Source of the DNA: Njordibacter sp028825405
GTDB lineage: Bacteria; Pseudomonadota; Gammaproteobacteria; Pseudomonadales; Balneatricaceae
Assembly (NCBI RefSeq): GCF_047730065.1
Contig: NZ_CP159829.1
Coordinates: 186,001-250,000, forward strand
Length of the DNA: 64,000 nt
Direction: 5' to 3'
In this document: positions 1 through 8,584 of the stretch, in pieces
Layout: each line of letters opens with the position of its first letter
How positions within the stretch are numbered: the first letter of the stretch is position 1
The notes under the pieces: model-generated
What the model was told of the DNA's origin: nothing
Seen by the model: only the letters and a program-made list of their open reading frames with translations
Database searches by the model: none
Made by a program: the position numbers and the translations under genes

Positions 1-790
1 TATCTCCAACAATCGGCTTAGGCATAAATGTGGCCGTCTTGCCATAGGCGTGAGCGACGTTGTGCACACAGTACTTCAGAATCTGTACTTCATCTGCCTT
101 GCGAATTAAGGTGCTGAACTTAGTACCAATTTCGTTTTGGTTAGCAGTGGCTACTTCGTGGTGATGAACCTCTATCTCAACCCCCATAGATTCCATGGCA
201 TCGCACATGGCACCACGCATGTCATGGGAAGAGTCGACTGGTGGCACTGGAAAATATCCGCCTTTAACACCTGGACGATGGCCTGTGTTACCACCTTCGA
301 TGGTAGCATTAGACTGCCAAGCGGCTTCTTCTGAGTTGATTTCGTACATGGAGCCTTGCATATCGGATTTCCATTTCACGTCATCAAACACAAAAAACTC
401 GGGCTCGGGGCCGAAGTAAGCCGTGTCACCAATGCCTGTCGACTTAAGATATTCTTCAGCGCGTGCAGCCACTGAGCGTGGGTCGCGGTCGTAGCCTTGC
501 ATGGTGGCTGGTTCAATAACGTCGCAACGTACATTAACTGTTGTGCTTTCTGTGAATGGGTCTAACACCGCCGTGCTGTCGTCGGGCATGATGATCATGT
601 CTGAATCGTTAATGCCTTTCCAACCCGCAATAGAGGATCCATCGAACATTTGGCCTTCAGCGAAAAAGTCTTCATCAACTGTACTTGCAGGTATAGTAAC
701 GTGCTGCTCTTTGCCTTTGGTATCGGTAAAGCGTAGGTCGACCCAGCGCGCTTCGCTGTCTTGGATCATTTTAAGGGTGTTTGCAGACAT
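1..790 (-). CDS. glnA: Glutamine synthetase type I, 5' part (gene runs off the left edge)
   Basis: Glutamine synthetase makes glutamine from glutamate, ammonia and ATP in the cytoplasm. About 263 N-terminal codons are present on the minus strand and the rest lies outside the window. The translation starts MSANTLKMIQDSEARWVDLR. It contains the beta-Grasp N-terminal domain, the loop DGSSIAGWKGI, and the metal-binding motif FGPEPEFFVFD near residue 130, all typical of GSI. The ATG at 788-790 follows a GGAGAG ribosome-binding site. A consensus sigma-54 promoter lies about 90 bases upstream, so nitrogen control by NtrC is likely. The adenylylation-site region is not in the window. The family call is secure. 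Confidence 0.97.
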   Translation of the reverse strand, partial: MSANTLKMIQDSEARWVDLRFTDTKGKEQHVTIPASTVDEDFFAEGQMFDGSSIAGWKGINDSDMIIMPDDSTAVLDPFTESTTVNVRCDVIEPATMQGYDRDPRSVAARAEEYLKSTGIGDTAYFGPEPEFFVFDDVKWKSDMQGSMYEINSEEAAWQSNATIEGGNTGHRPGVKGGYFPVPPVDSSHDMRGAMCDAMESMGVEIEVHHHEVATANQNEIGTKFSTLIRKADEVQILKYCVHNVAHAYGKTATFMPKPIVGD

Positions 791-878
791 GTAGTCTCTC
801 CAATCAAGACTGGCTTAAAGGCCAGTGGGTTACGTATATAATTTCTAGCGCTTTGGCTATCATTCCTGATAACTCTTA

Positions 879-894
879 AGCAACGGCCGTGCCA
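879..894 (-). promoter_or_regulatory. Sigma-54 (RpoN) promoter of glnA
   Basis: Read on the minus strand this is TGGCACGGCCGTTGCT. It matches the -24/-12 consensus TGGCAC-N5-TTGCW exactly, with the invariant GG and GC ten bases apart. It points towards glnA, whose ATG lies about 90 bases downstream. Sigma-54 control of glnA by phosphorylated NtrC is well established in enteric and related bacteria. Confidence 0.9.
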
Positions 895-968
895 ACTTTA
901 CATTAATAGTTAAAAGCGACTCTCTATGGCGGTTTTGGTCACATTCTGATGCCTTTTTAATCAGCTAA

Positions 969-1036
969 CGCCCTATTGAAGGGCGAACAATCGTAAACTA
1001 AGTCAATCTATTACAATTATGCACTAAAATAGGTCG
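969..1036 (-). promoter_or_regulatory. Possible NtrC/enhancer region upstream of glnA
   Basis: Two elements lie at roughly the distance expected for NtrC enhancers of the sigma-54 promoter. One is a CGCCC-N7-GGGCG inverted repeat at 969-985, about 110 bases upstream of the predicted start. The other is GCACTAAAATAGGTCGC at about 1021-1037, whose left half matches the NtrC half-site GCAC and whose right half is imperfect. The assignment is tentative. Confidence 0.35.
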
Positions 1037-1130
1037 CTATTGAATACCTTTCGCACCAAATAAGTGCAAAATAGTAGGCCTGTATAAATGTTTCTTTCGT
1101 TCCGTTTAAGGTGCTGTGTTATGAGTGTAT

Positions 1131-1142
1131 TTTTGCTATAAT
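1131..1142 (+). promoter_or_regulatory. Extended -10 promoter for typA
   Basis: A perfect TATAAT at 1137-1142 is preceded by TGC, giving the extended -10 form TGCTATAAT. The -35 region about 17 bases upstream (CTGTGT) is poor, which fits an extended -10 promoter. The typA ATG is about 87 bases downstream. Confidence 0.55.
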
Positions 1143-1228
1143 TCGCGCTGCATTTTTTTGGCGCTACATTGAAGTAGCGCCCATACGTATTGTGGCCATG
1201 TTCAGTTGCGGCCGTTTGGAGTAGTGAG

Positions 1229-3037
1229 ATGATCGAAAAGTTAAGAAATGTGGCGATTGTAGCCCACGTAGACCATGGTAAAACCACCTTGGTAGACAAG
1301 TTGCTAGAACAATCGGGCACACTCGATCGGCGTGACCAAGGTTCAGAGCGCATCATGGACTCTAACGACCAAGAAAAAGAGCGCGGTATCACTATTCTGG
1401 CAAAAAACACGGCTGTGAGCTGGAACGGCTACCATATCAATATTGTAGACACGCCAGGACACGCCGACTTTGGTGGTGAGGTAGAACGAGTTCTATCCAT
1501 GGTGGATTGTGTATTGTTGTTAGTTGATGCCGTAGATGGCCCAATGCCACAAACACGTTTTGTAACTCAAAAGGCGTTTCAGCAAGGCCTGAGCCCCATT
1601 GTAGTGATTAACAAGATTGACCGTCCAGGATCAAGGCCTGATTGGGTTATGGATCAAGTTTTTGATCTATTTGATTCATTAGGTGCGACAGATGAGCAGT
1701 TAGATTTTCCTGTCATGTACACGTCGGCCATTAATGGCATTGCAGGTCCATCGCCAGATAACATGTCAGAAAACATGGATCCGCTGTTTGAAGCCTTGGT
1801 CGAGTATGTTAAAGCTCCAGATGTTGATCTTGAGGGACCCTTGCAGATGCAAATCTCTGCCTTAGATTATTCGAGCTATGTTGGGGTTATTGGTGTAGGC
1901 CGTATTAAGCGTGGCAGCATGAAAGTGGGCCAACAGGTTAAGGTTGTGAGTTCAGATGGCAAGCAGCGTGCCGCTAAGCTACAAAATGTCATGAGCTACA
2001 TGGGCCTTGATCGCATTGATGTACCCACAGCGAAGGCGGGTGATATTGTGTGTGTCACGGGTATTGATGGCTTAAACATTTCTGACACCATATGTCATCC
2101 AGACCACGTTGAAGCGTTGCCTGCCCTAAGCATTGATGAGCCGACAGTGTCCATGACCTTTCAGGTCAATGATTCACCATTTGCTGGCTTAGACGGTAAG
2201 TTTGTAACCAGTCGTAATATTCGAGACCGCTTAGATCGTGAGCTGATACATAACGTGGCCTTGCGAGTTGAACAAGGTGACACACCTGACCGCTTTGTGG
2301 TTTCAGGACGGGGTGAGTTGCACCTTTCTGTGCTGATTGAAAGCATGCGTCGCGAAGGTTTTGAAGTGGGTGTGGGTCGTCCTCAGGTGATCGAGAAAGA
2401 AGTTGATGGCGTAATGATGGAGCCATACGAAGCCGTACTAATCGACTGTGAAGACCAACATCAGGGTTCTTTGATGGAAGAAATGGGCCGCCGTAAGGCT
2501 GACATGACTAACATGGAGCCAGATGGCAAAGGTCGTACCCGACTAGAATTTATTATCCCTTCTCGAGGTTTAATTGGCTTTCGTGGCCAATTCTTAACTT
2601 TAACCTCTGGTAGTGGTGTCATGACGTCTGTGTTTGATCACTACGGTGAAGTAAAGCAGGGTGCCTTGGCTGAGCGTCAAAATGGTGTTTTAGTTTCCAT
2701 GGTAAAAGGTAAAATCTTAGCCTTCGCTTTGTTTAACCTGCAAACTCGGGGCCGTTTGATGGTTGAACCTAACATTGATGTATACGAAGGGATGCTGATC
2801 GGCGTGCACAGTCGTGGTAATGATTTGGCTGTTAACCCTACCAAGGGTAAGCAACTGACCAACATCCGTGCGGCAGGAACAGATGAAAACATTGTGCTGA
2901 GTCCACCAATCCGTTTCTCGTTGGAGCAAGCGCTTGAGTTTATTGAAGACGATGAGTTAGTCGAAGTGACACCTAACTTTATTCGCCTGCGTAAGCGTTT
3001 ACTGACAGAAAATGCACGCAAACGCGCGCCCAAGTAA
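1229..3037 (+). CDS. typA: Ribosome-associated translational GTPase TypA/BipA
   Basis: TypA (BipA) is an EF-G-like GTPase that binds ribosomes and supports assembly and stress or low-temperature adaptation. The 602-residue product has AHVDHGKTT (residues 12-20, P-loop), DTPGHADFGGE (G3) and NKIDRP (G4), followed by domain II, the EF-G-like III/V region and the BipA-specific C-terminus (GLIGFRGQFLTLT region, ending KRAPK). The ATG at 1229 was chosen over an in-frame ATG at 1190 because it follows a GGAG motif and gives the conserved start MIEKLRNVAIVAHVDHG. Length is normal for the family. It is divergent from glnA and appears monocistronic, ending at a terminator. Confidence 0.97.
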   Translation: MIEKLRNVAIVAHVDHGKTTLVDKLLEQSGTLDRRDQGSERIMDSNDQEKERGITILAKNTAVSWNGYHINIVDTPGHADFGGEVERVLSMVDCVLLLVDAVDGPMPQTRFVTQKAFQQGLSPIVVINKIDRPGSRPDWVMDQVFDLFDSLGATDEQLDFPVMYTSAINGIAGPSPDNMSENMDPLFEALVEYVKAPDVDLEGPLQMQISALDYSSYVGVIGVGRIKRGSMKVGQQVKVVSSDGKQRAAKLQNVMSYMGLDRIDVPTAKAGDIVCVTGIDGLNISDTICHPDHVEALPALSIDEPTVSMTFQVNDSPFAGLDGKFVTSRNIRDRLDRELIHNVALRVEQGDTPDRFVVSGRGELHLSVLIESMRREGFEVGVGRPQVIEKEVDGVMMEPYEAVLIDCEDQHQGSLMEEMGRRKADMTNMEPDGKGRTRLEFIIPSRGLIGFRGQFLTLTSGSGVMTSVFDHYGEVKQGALAERQNGVLVSMVKGKILAFALFNLQTRGRLMVEPNIDVYEGMLIGVHSRGNDLAVNPTKGKQLTNIRAAGTDENIVLSPPIRFSLEQALEFIEDDELVEVTPNFIRLRKRLLTENARKRAPK

Positions 3038-3054
3038 ATTCAGCTAAGGTCAAT

Positions 3055-3082
3055 AAAAAGCCAGCTTAAATGCCGGCTTTTT
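3055..3082 (+). terminator. Intrinsic terminator after typA
   Basis: AAAAAGCCAGC and GCCGGCTTTTT form an 11-bp hairpin with one mismatch and a 6-base loop, ending in a T tract 18 bases after the typA stop. Confidence 0.85.
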
Positions 3083-3158
3083 ATTGTGCATAAATAATTA
3101 GTGGCGCTTCCAGCTTGGCTTAAGTTCTGTTAGTTTAAATCACCGCAGAGGAACTAAT

Positions 3159-3521
3159 GTGAAACAATTTAAATTATTAATCTTAGCCAGTTTAGCTGCG
3201 GCTTGCACAAATGCGCCAACGAGTGCGGTTCCAGAGTCCAGCGTGCCAAGTTTTACTGCCGCCTACGACCAATTTAGTTGTGATCAGCTTTACTCTGAGG
3301 CCCGACGTATTACTAGCCAGATGCATGACATTGCAGATGTTAGAGATGAAGATGCAGACATGGAGCGCTTAGAATTTGTTGGAGGAGTGCTTTATTGGCC
3401 AGTTTTATTTCTGGTTGATGGCAGTAGCGACTCTAAAGCAGCTCAGGAAGAATATGACCAGCTAAAAGCGCGCTTATTAAGCTTATCTGAATGGGTAGTC
3501 ACTCAAGAGTGCGCGAGTTAA
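3159..3521 (+). CDS. Small putative lipoprotein of unknown function
   Basis: The 120-residue product has a short hydrophobic N-terminus (MKQFKLLILASLAAAC) ending in a lipobox-like LAAAC, so Cys16 is a probable lipidation site, although Ala at -3 is not the commonest residue. The mature part has a second Cys at about 40, a charged stretch rich in Asp and Glu, a hydrophobic patch (GVLYWPVLFLVDG) and a late Cys. That layout recalls small proteobacterial lipoproteins with a C..L..E / WP.LF..D / EY..LK pattern. The start is GTG: a GAGGA site precedes overlapping ATG and GTG codons and only GTG is in frame. No function is assigned. Confidence 0.75.
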   Translation: MKQFKLLILASLAAACTNAPTSAVPESSVPSFTAAYDQFSCDQLYSEARRITSQMHDIADVRDEDADMERLEFVGGVLYWPVLFLVDGSSDSKAAQEEYDQLKARLLSLSEWVVTQECAS

Positions 3522-3571
3522 AAGGGTTTATTGGGGCGATTTAGCTCGCTGTATAACTAAATTTTAGGCAT

Positions 3572-3600
3572 AAAAAAAGCAGCTCATCGAGCTGCTTTCT
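3572..3600 (+). terminator. Intrinsic terminator
   Basis: AAAGCAGCTC and GAGCTGCTTT (3576-3585 and 3589-3598) form a perfect 10-bp hairpin with a 3-base loop. A-rich and T-rich flanks make it potentially active in both directions. It ends the lipoprotein transcript. Confidence 0.85.
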
Positions 3601-3844
3601 GAGGCTTGGTTATTTTTATTGTTAAGCCAAAGGGTATCTTTTTTTCTTATTGCGCTTTTTATTTTTATTTGCGCTGAAGAGATATTACCAACTTCTACCG
3701 CAGTGTCTAATACTAAAAAGTTATACAGCGCTAGTAATTAGGCATAAAGAAAATAAAACACGCAAACCCCTGCGTTACTCCCTTGTTTATCAATTTACGC
3801 ACGATTACCATAGAGCGCTCATATCCCTTGTTTTCGGAGCCTCC

Positions 3845-4120
3845 ATGGCCAGCATACATGTGTCCTATCCCCACCAGCATAGCATGAAAGACGCTCGCAA
3901 AGTCACGCGCACCTTTGCCGCAAAGTTAGAAACTAAGTTAGGTGTGAAGGGCGTTTGGCAAGGTGATGTTCTAGTCGTTGAGCGCCAAGGAGTTAAAGGT
4001 TCGTTGGTGTTATCACAAGGCGTGGTGGATGTTGAACTGACCCTTGGCATGATGTTGACGCCGATGAAGGGTCAGATTGAAGCAGAAGTCAATAAACAAC
4101 TAGACCGCTACTTTGGTTAG
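3845..4120 (+). CDS. Polyhydroxyalkanoic acid system family protein
   Basis: The 91-residue protein fits the small polyhydroxyalkanoic-acid-system family. It has an N-terminal I-x-V-x-x-x-H-x-H-S-M segment followed by a conserved Ala-Arg, a central GVKGVWQGDVLVVERQGVKG segment, and the C-terminal LTLGMMLTPMKGQIEAEVNKQLD amphipathic part. Members are often found near PHA or hslVU loci, and the biochemical role is unproven. I start at the ATG at 3845, after a CGGAG site. An upstream in-frame extension to 3650 is low-complexity and not family-like. It converges on hslU, with only 47 bases between the stops. Confidence 0.8.
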   Translation: MASIHVSYPHQHSMKDARKVTRTFAAKLETKLGVKGVWQGDVLVVERQGVKGSLVLSQGVVDVELTLGMMLTPMKGQIEAEVNKQLDRYFG

Positions 4121-4167
4121 GTACACCGTCAGTTAGGAGCGCCCCCATGCCAATGATGGCCGCTAAG

Positions 4168-5493
4168 CTACAAAATGTAGCGACTCAAATCCTGGTCTTT
4201 GACTAGGTCTTCTAAATTATTATCAACGTATGTTTGGTTAATCACCACTTTAGCTCCGGCCGCTTGACTCGCAGTGAATGACAGGTCCTCTAGCAGTCGT
4301 TCTAAGAGGGTATGTAAACGTCGTGCACCTATGTTTTCGGTACTCTCATTAACCTCATAGGCGAGTTCTGCAATACGCTTAACGCCGTCCTTAGTAAATT
4401 CAAGATCAACCCCTTCGACACCCAAAAGAGCAATATATTGCTGCGTGAGCGAATAATTAGGTTCCGTAAGAATACGAGCAAAGTCCTCTGGACGCAGGGC
4501 GTTTAGCTCTACCCGAATGGGTAATCGGCCTTGCAACTCTGGAATAAGATCTGAAGGCTTAGCCACATGGAATGCACCTGACGTAATAAACAGGATGTGG
4601 TCAGTTTTCACCATGCCGTATTTAGTGGTGACAGTGCAGCCTTCGATGAGCGGCAACAAATCACGCTGCACACCTTCACGGGAAACGTCACCACTGCCGC
4701 CTTCTTGTTTTTTGGCAATTTTGTCAATTTCATCTAAAAACACAATGCCATTTTGCTCTACGGCGTCTAATGCACGTTGTTTCAGATCCTCTTCTTTAAC
4801 CAGACCTGCAGCCTCCTCATCTTGAAGCTGTTTGAGGGCGTCCCCAATACTCATCTTTTTGGTTTGTTTCTTGTCTTTGCCCATGTTGGCAAACAAACCT
4901 TGCAGTTGATTAGTCATGTCTTCCATGCCAGGAGGTGCCATGATCTCAACACCCATGGGTGTACTAGACACTTCGATATCAATTTCTTTATCGTCTAGCG
5001 ATCCTTCCCTGAGCTTCTTACGGAATACCTGACGCGTGCCAGACTCCTTCGTGTCTGCTGTTCCATCTGCACCTCTAGCAGGCGGCAGCAGCACGTCTAA
5101 AATGCGGTCTTCTGCACGGTCTGCTGCTCGGTTGGCTACTTTAGTAATCGCATCTTCACGCAGCATCTTCATTGCCGTTTCCATGAGATCACGAATAATA
5201 GATTCTACGTCACGTCCTACATAACCCACTTCGGTGAATTTAGTGGCTTCAATCTTAATAAAAGGTGCGTTAGATAATTTAGCTAAACGTCTCGCAATCT
5301 CAGTTTTGCCTACTCCCGTAGGACCAATCATCATAATGTTTTTAGGGGCAATTTCAGCGCGCATATTGGGTTCGAGCTGCATTCTGCGCCAGCGATTGCG
5401 CAGTGCAATTGCGACTGCACGTTTGGCAGCATCTTGGCCGATAATGTGGTTGTCGAGTTGGCTGACAATTTCAGCAGGGGTCAGTTGAGACAT
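4168..5493 (-). CDS. hslU: HslU, ATPase subunit of the HslUV protease
   Basis: HslU is the AAA+ unfoldase that feeds proteins into the HslV peptidase chamber. The 441-residue product has Walker A GPTGVGKTE (residues 57-65), the pore-region sequence TEVGYVGRDVE, a charged I-domain insert (about 110-240), Walker B with IVFLDEIDKI, and the sensor region GRLPIRVEL. It ends in YIL, as HslU does where its tail docks into HslV. Length is normal. It starts 9 bases after hslV and is cotranscribed with it from a heat-shock promoter upstream of hslV. Confidence 0.98.
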   Translation of the reverse strand: MSQLTPAEIVSQLDNHIIGQDAAKRAVAIALRNRWRRMQLEPNMRAEIAPKNIMMIGPTGVGKTEIARRLAKLSNAPFIKIEATKFTEVGYVGRDVESIIRDLMETAMKMLREDAITKVANRAADRAEDRILDVLLPPARGADGTADTKESGTRQVFRKKLREGSLDDKEIDIEVSSTPMGVEIMAPPGMEDMTNQLQGLFANMGKDKKQTKKMSIGDALKQLQDEEAAGLVKEEDLKQRALDAVEQNGIVFLDEIDKIAKKQEGGSGDVSREGVQRDLLPLIEGCTVTTKYGMVKTDHILFITSGAFHVAKPSDLIPELQGRLPIRVELNALRPEDFARILTEPNYSLTQQYIALLGVEGVDLEFTKDGVKRIAELAYEVNESTENIGARRLHTLLERLLEDLSFTASQAAGAKVVINQTYVDNNLEDLVKDQDLSRYIL

Positions 5494-5502
5494 GATTCAG
5501 CC

Positions 5503-6045
5503 TTATTTTTTAGCTTGAGCCGTTAGGTCAATAGTTTCAATGGTCGTTTGGTGGTTAGTAAAAACACAAATATTAGCCGCTATATCGAGGCTTTTACTAA
5601 CGATGTCTTGGGCCGAAAGGTCCGTGTTATCCAGCAGAGCTAGGGCAGCGGCTTGGGCAAAATTACCACCTGAACCTATAGCAATTAGCCCATGCTCTGG
5701 TTCTATGACGTCACCCGTGCCACTGATAATGAGTGAGGCTTCCTCATTGGCAACCACCAACATCGCTTCCAGCTTTCGCAATGCGCGATCACTGCGCCAC
5801 TCTTTGGCTAGTTCTACCGCTGAACGCACAAGTTGGCCATGGTGCTTTTCTAACTGGCTTTCAAAACGTTCGAATAGAGTAAAGGCATCTGCAGTGCCCC
5901 CAGCAAAACCAGCAATGACCTTGTCGTGGTACAAGCGTCGAACTTTACGAGCATTACCTTTCATGACGGTATTGCCTAAAGAGACTTGACCGTCACCACC
6001 CAACACCACTTGATTGCCGCGGCGTACTGATATTATGGTAGTCAT
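5503..6045 (-). CDS. hslV: HslV, peptidase subunit of the HslUV protease
   Basis: HslV is the threonine-protease core of the bacterial proteasome-like HslUV complex. The 180-residue product begins MTTIISVRRGNQVVLGGDGQVSLGNTVMKG. Thr2, exposed after Met removal, is the catalytic nucleophile, and GGDGQVSLGNTVMK matches the family signature. It lacks a propeptide, as expected. It is first in the hslVU pair, and the minus-strand promoter at 6105-6130 fits sigma-32. Confidence 0.98.
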   Translation of the reverse strand: MTTIISVRRGNQVVLGGDGQVSLGNTVMKGNARKVRRLYHDKVIAGFAGGTADAFTLFERFESQLEKHHGQLVRSAVELAKEWRSDRALRKLEAMLVVANEEASLIISGTGDVIEPEHGLIAIGSGGNFAQAAALALLDNTDLSAQDIVSKSLDIAANICVFTNHQTTIETIDLTAQAKK

Positions 6046-6104
6046 GCTTTGTTCCTACTGAGTTGTAAAGCTTAGACCACTCGTCTAAGACTGACCTGTT
6101 TAGA

Positions 6105-6130
6105 ATGGGGTCAAGACGCTAGAATTCAAG
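6105..6130 (-). promoter_or_regulatory. Sigma-32 (RpoH) heat-shock promoter of hslVU
   Basis: On the minus strand CTTGAA (6130-6125) and CCCCAT (6110-6105) are separated by 14 bases. This matches the core of the sigma-32 consensus CTTGAA-N13..17-CCCCAT. It lies 60 bases upstream of the hslV ATG, downstream of the FtsN-like gene's stop. rpoH itself is encoded at 17180-18067. Confidence 0.85.
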
Positions 6131-6152
6131 CGCAAATGACTTCAACTCTGGA

Positions 6153-6746
6153 CTAGTTAGTGGTTTTATTAATACGAATAGATTCAATGCCCTGCTGAGC
6201 AAGAATATCTTCAGCTTTATTAAGGGTAGACCGGTTATTGAATGGGCCGATGCGGACTCGGTACCAGACAGAACCGTTACTCGACACTGTTTTTTCGGCG
6301 ACCACATTATTCATGTTAATGAGAATTAATTGAGCCCTAAGTCGATTCGCATCAGCCTGTTTGCGAAAAGATCCAGCCTGCAATATGACGTTAGTCTTCT
6401 TCTTGGGGTCTTTTGGGGTAGAGACATAGGCTTCCACTTGCTCTGGAGTGACTATACTGTCTGGTAGTAAGGTATAAAAATCAAAGCTACCTTTGGTTGC
6501 GCTCGTATCTTTGTTGGCCTGCCCTTTGTCGGTCTTTTTGGGTACTAATTTAACCCTTTCAGTAGGCTTGGTTTTTTCAGTCACAATGGCGCTGGCATTG
6601 GTGTCGTCAGGCTGTTGCGAAAGAAACCATAGGCCCACTAAAAAAGCGATGCTGACCCCTAAGGTAAAGATCATTACCCACCGTGAAACGACAGGTTTAC
6701 GCTGTTGTTTCTTAGGTTTACGTCGAGCGTAATCTTGGCGAGCCAT
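6153..6746 (-). CDS. ftsN: SPOR-domain cell division protein (FtsN-like)
   Basis: This 197-residue protein has a short basic cytoplasmic N-terminus (MARQDYARRKPKKQQRK), one transmembrane helix (about residues 22-44), a Lys/Thr-rich periplasmic linker, a conserved FDFYTLLPD segment, and a C-terminal SPOR domain (about 117-195) that binds denuded septal peptidoglycan. The argS-SPOR-hslV order is the usual place for the ftsN-like gene in Pseudomonas relatives. It starts 2 bases after the argS stop, implying cotranscription. Whether it is the essential FtsN or a paralogue cannot be told from sequence alone. Confidence 0.85.
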   Translation of the reverse strand: MARQDYARRKPKKQQRKPVVSRWVMIFTLGVSIAFLVGLWFLSQQPDDTNASAIVTEKTKPTERVKLVPKKTDKGQANKDTSATKGSFDFYTLLPDSIVTPEQVEAYVSTPKDPKKKTNVILQAGSFRKQADANRLRAQLILINMNNVVAEKTVSSNGSVWYRVRIGPFNNRSTLNKAEDILAQQGIESIRINKTTN

Positions 6747-6748
6747 AT

Positions 6749-8506
6749 TTACATCTGCTCTGGTGCGTCAACACCCAAAAGGCCTAAGCCGTTGTCTATG
6801 ACTTGGCGGGCAGCCATGCACAGGCACATGCGAGCATTACGCAGCTGGGCATCATCAATGACCATACGATGGGCGTTATAGTAGCTGTGGAAATTACTGG
6901 CTAAATCTTTAAGGTAATGAGCCACTTGATGAGGTTCATGGTTTTTGGCCGCTTGAGCAATGACTTCAGGGTAGAGCTCAATCTGCTGCATTAGGGCTAT
7001 TTCTGTCGCTTCACTCAGTAGCTCCAGCTGCTCAAGACCCATGATTGAATCCCACGCCATATCTTTATCTGCTAGTTTTCTGATCAAGGTGCAGATGCGA
7101 GCATGGGCATACTGTATGTAGTAGACCGGGTTGTCTTTACTCTCTGACTTGGCCAGTTCTAAGTCAAAATCCATATGTTGTTCAGCCTTACGGTTCACAT
7201 AAAAGAAGCGAGAGGCATCTTTACCAACTTCTTCTCGCAGCTCCCGCAGGGTTACAAAAGAACCGCTTCGGGTCGACATTTGCACGCGTTCTTGGCCGCG
7301 ATATAAAATAGCAAACTGAACCAGTTTAACCACTAAGCGAGTAGGATTTATACCGAGGGCTTGAAGAGCCGCCTTGACCCGAGTGATGTAACCGTGGTGA
7401 TCGGCGCCCCACACGTTAATGACGGTATCCATGCCCCGCTCGAACTTGTTCAAGTGGTAGGCAATATCAGACGCAAAGTAGGTTGTTTGTCCATTGTCAC
7501 GTTTAACCACGCGGTCTTTGTCGTCACCAAACTCAGTTGACCGGAACCATAAGGCCCCTCCATCTTCATACACATGGCCTTTTTCTTGTAGCTTAGTAAT
7601 TGCCCGGTTGATCTGGTCGTTCTGGTCTAGGCTACGTTCCGAAAACCACTGGTCAAAGTCCACCCCAAAGCCGCGCAAGTCATGCTTAATATCATCTCGA
7701 ATAGAGTTTAGGCCAGCATCAAACACTAGGTCATAATCTGCTTCACCTAATAAGCTTTTAGCGCGCACAATTAAATCATCAACGTGCTTCTCTTTATCAC
7801 CTGCAGGCGCATCGGCGTGAAGGTCTGCCATGACCGCCGTGGTACTGTGCTTTAGTCGATCACCTGCTTGCTGGTGCAGTTGTTGGGCGATGTCATTAAC
7901 ATAATCACCTTGATAACCATTACTAGGAAAAACAACTTCTGTACCTGCTAATTGCAGATAACGAAGCCACACACTGGCGGCCAAAATGTCCATTTGGCGG
8001 CCCGCATCGTTAACGTAATATTCTCTTTCTACTTGGAAGCCAGCGGTTTCTAGCAAGTTAGAAAGGCTGGCACCATAGGCTGCACCCCGGCCATGGCCAA
8101 CATGCAAAGGTCCGGTAGGATTGGCAGACACAAACTCCACTTGTACTTTATGGCCTGCACCACTGTGATTGCGGCCAAATTTTTCGGCTTCGCTGAGCAC
8201 TCTACCAATCACCGCTTGAGTGGCATCTTGGCTGATAAAAAAGTTAATAAAGCCAGGACCAGCGATTTCGGTTTTAGTCACTAAGTCTGATTGAGGCAAG
8301 TGTTGGCAGATAAGTAGAGCAATGTCGTGAGGCTTACGCCGCGCCATCTTAGCCAATGTCAGGGCCACGTTACAAGCAAGGTCACCATGTTGTTTATCGC
8401 GGGTATTGTCTATTTGAACATGGGCGACAAGGTCAGAATCGAACTCTCCCGCTGTTTTAAGGGCATCGATGGCTTGGTGAATAAGGTCTGCAATGTATTG
8501 CTTCAT
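6749..8506 (-). CDS. argS: Arginyl-tRNA synthetase
   Basis: ArgS charges tRNA-Arg. The product (585 residues from the chosen start) has the N-terminal ArgS additional domain, SANPTGPLHVGHGRGAAYG with the HIGH-type motif HVGH, the catalytic class-I Rossmann fold, MSTRSGSFVTL in place of KMSKS as is usual for ArgS, and a C-terminal DALR anticodon-binding domain. I start at the ATG at 8506 (MKQYIADLIHQAID), which matches the family N-terminus. An in-frame TTG at 8548 would add 14 residues, and neither start has an ideal ribosome-binding site. The gene lies between priA and the ftsN-like gene. Confidence 0.96.
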   Translation of the reverse strand: MKQYIADLIHQAIDALKTAGEFDSDLVAHVQIDNTRDKQHGDLACNVALTLAKMARRKPHDIALLICQHLPQSDLVTKTEIAGPGFINFFISQDATQAVIGRVLSEAEKFGRNHSGAGHKVQVEFVSANPTGPLHVGHGRGAAYGASLSNLLETAGFQVEREYYVNDAGRQMDILAASVWLRYLQLAGTEVVFPSNGYQGDYVNDIAQQLHQQAGDRLKHSTTAVMADLHADAPAGDKEKHVDDLIVRAKSLLGEADYDLVFDAGLNSIRDDIKHDLRGFGVDFDQWFSERSLDQNDQINRAITKLQEKGHVYEDGGALWFRSTEFGDDKDRVVKRDNGQTTYFASDIAYHLNKFERGMDTVINVWGADHHGYITRVKAALQALGINPTRLVVKLVQFAILYRGQERVQMSTRSGSFVTLRELREEVGKDASRFFYVNRKAEQHMDFDLELAKSESKDNPVYYIQYAHARICTLIRKLADKDMAWDSIMGLEQLELLSEATEIALMQQIELYPEVIAQAAKNHEPHQVAHYLKDLASNFHSYYNAHRMVIDDAQLRNARMCLCMAARQVIDNGLGLLGVDAPEQM

Positions 8507-8584
8507 GACGGTGTTTTGGCTTCTAAAGGGATTAAATGTGGCCTCCAAGTGAGGCCTTACAAACTGCGTAGGGATGACTCGTAA

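Noticed and set aside
1024..1410. Minus-strand open frame of 128 codons across the start of typA
   Set aside because: It overlaps typA in antisense, has no recognisable domain and no ribosome-binding site.
3650..3844. N-terminal extension of the PHA-system protein by 65 residues
   Set aside because: Sequence is not family-like, and the ATG at 3845 has a good CGGAG site and begins the conserved domain.
8507..8548. TTG start extending ArgS by 14 residues
   Set aside because: The added residues are not ArgS-like; the ATG at 8506 gives the family N-terminus.
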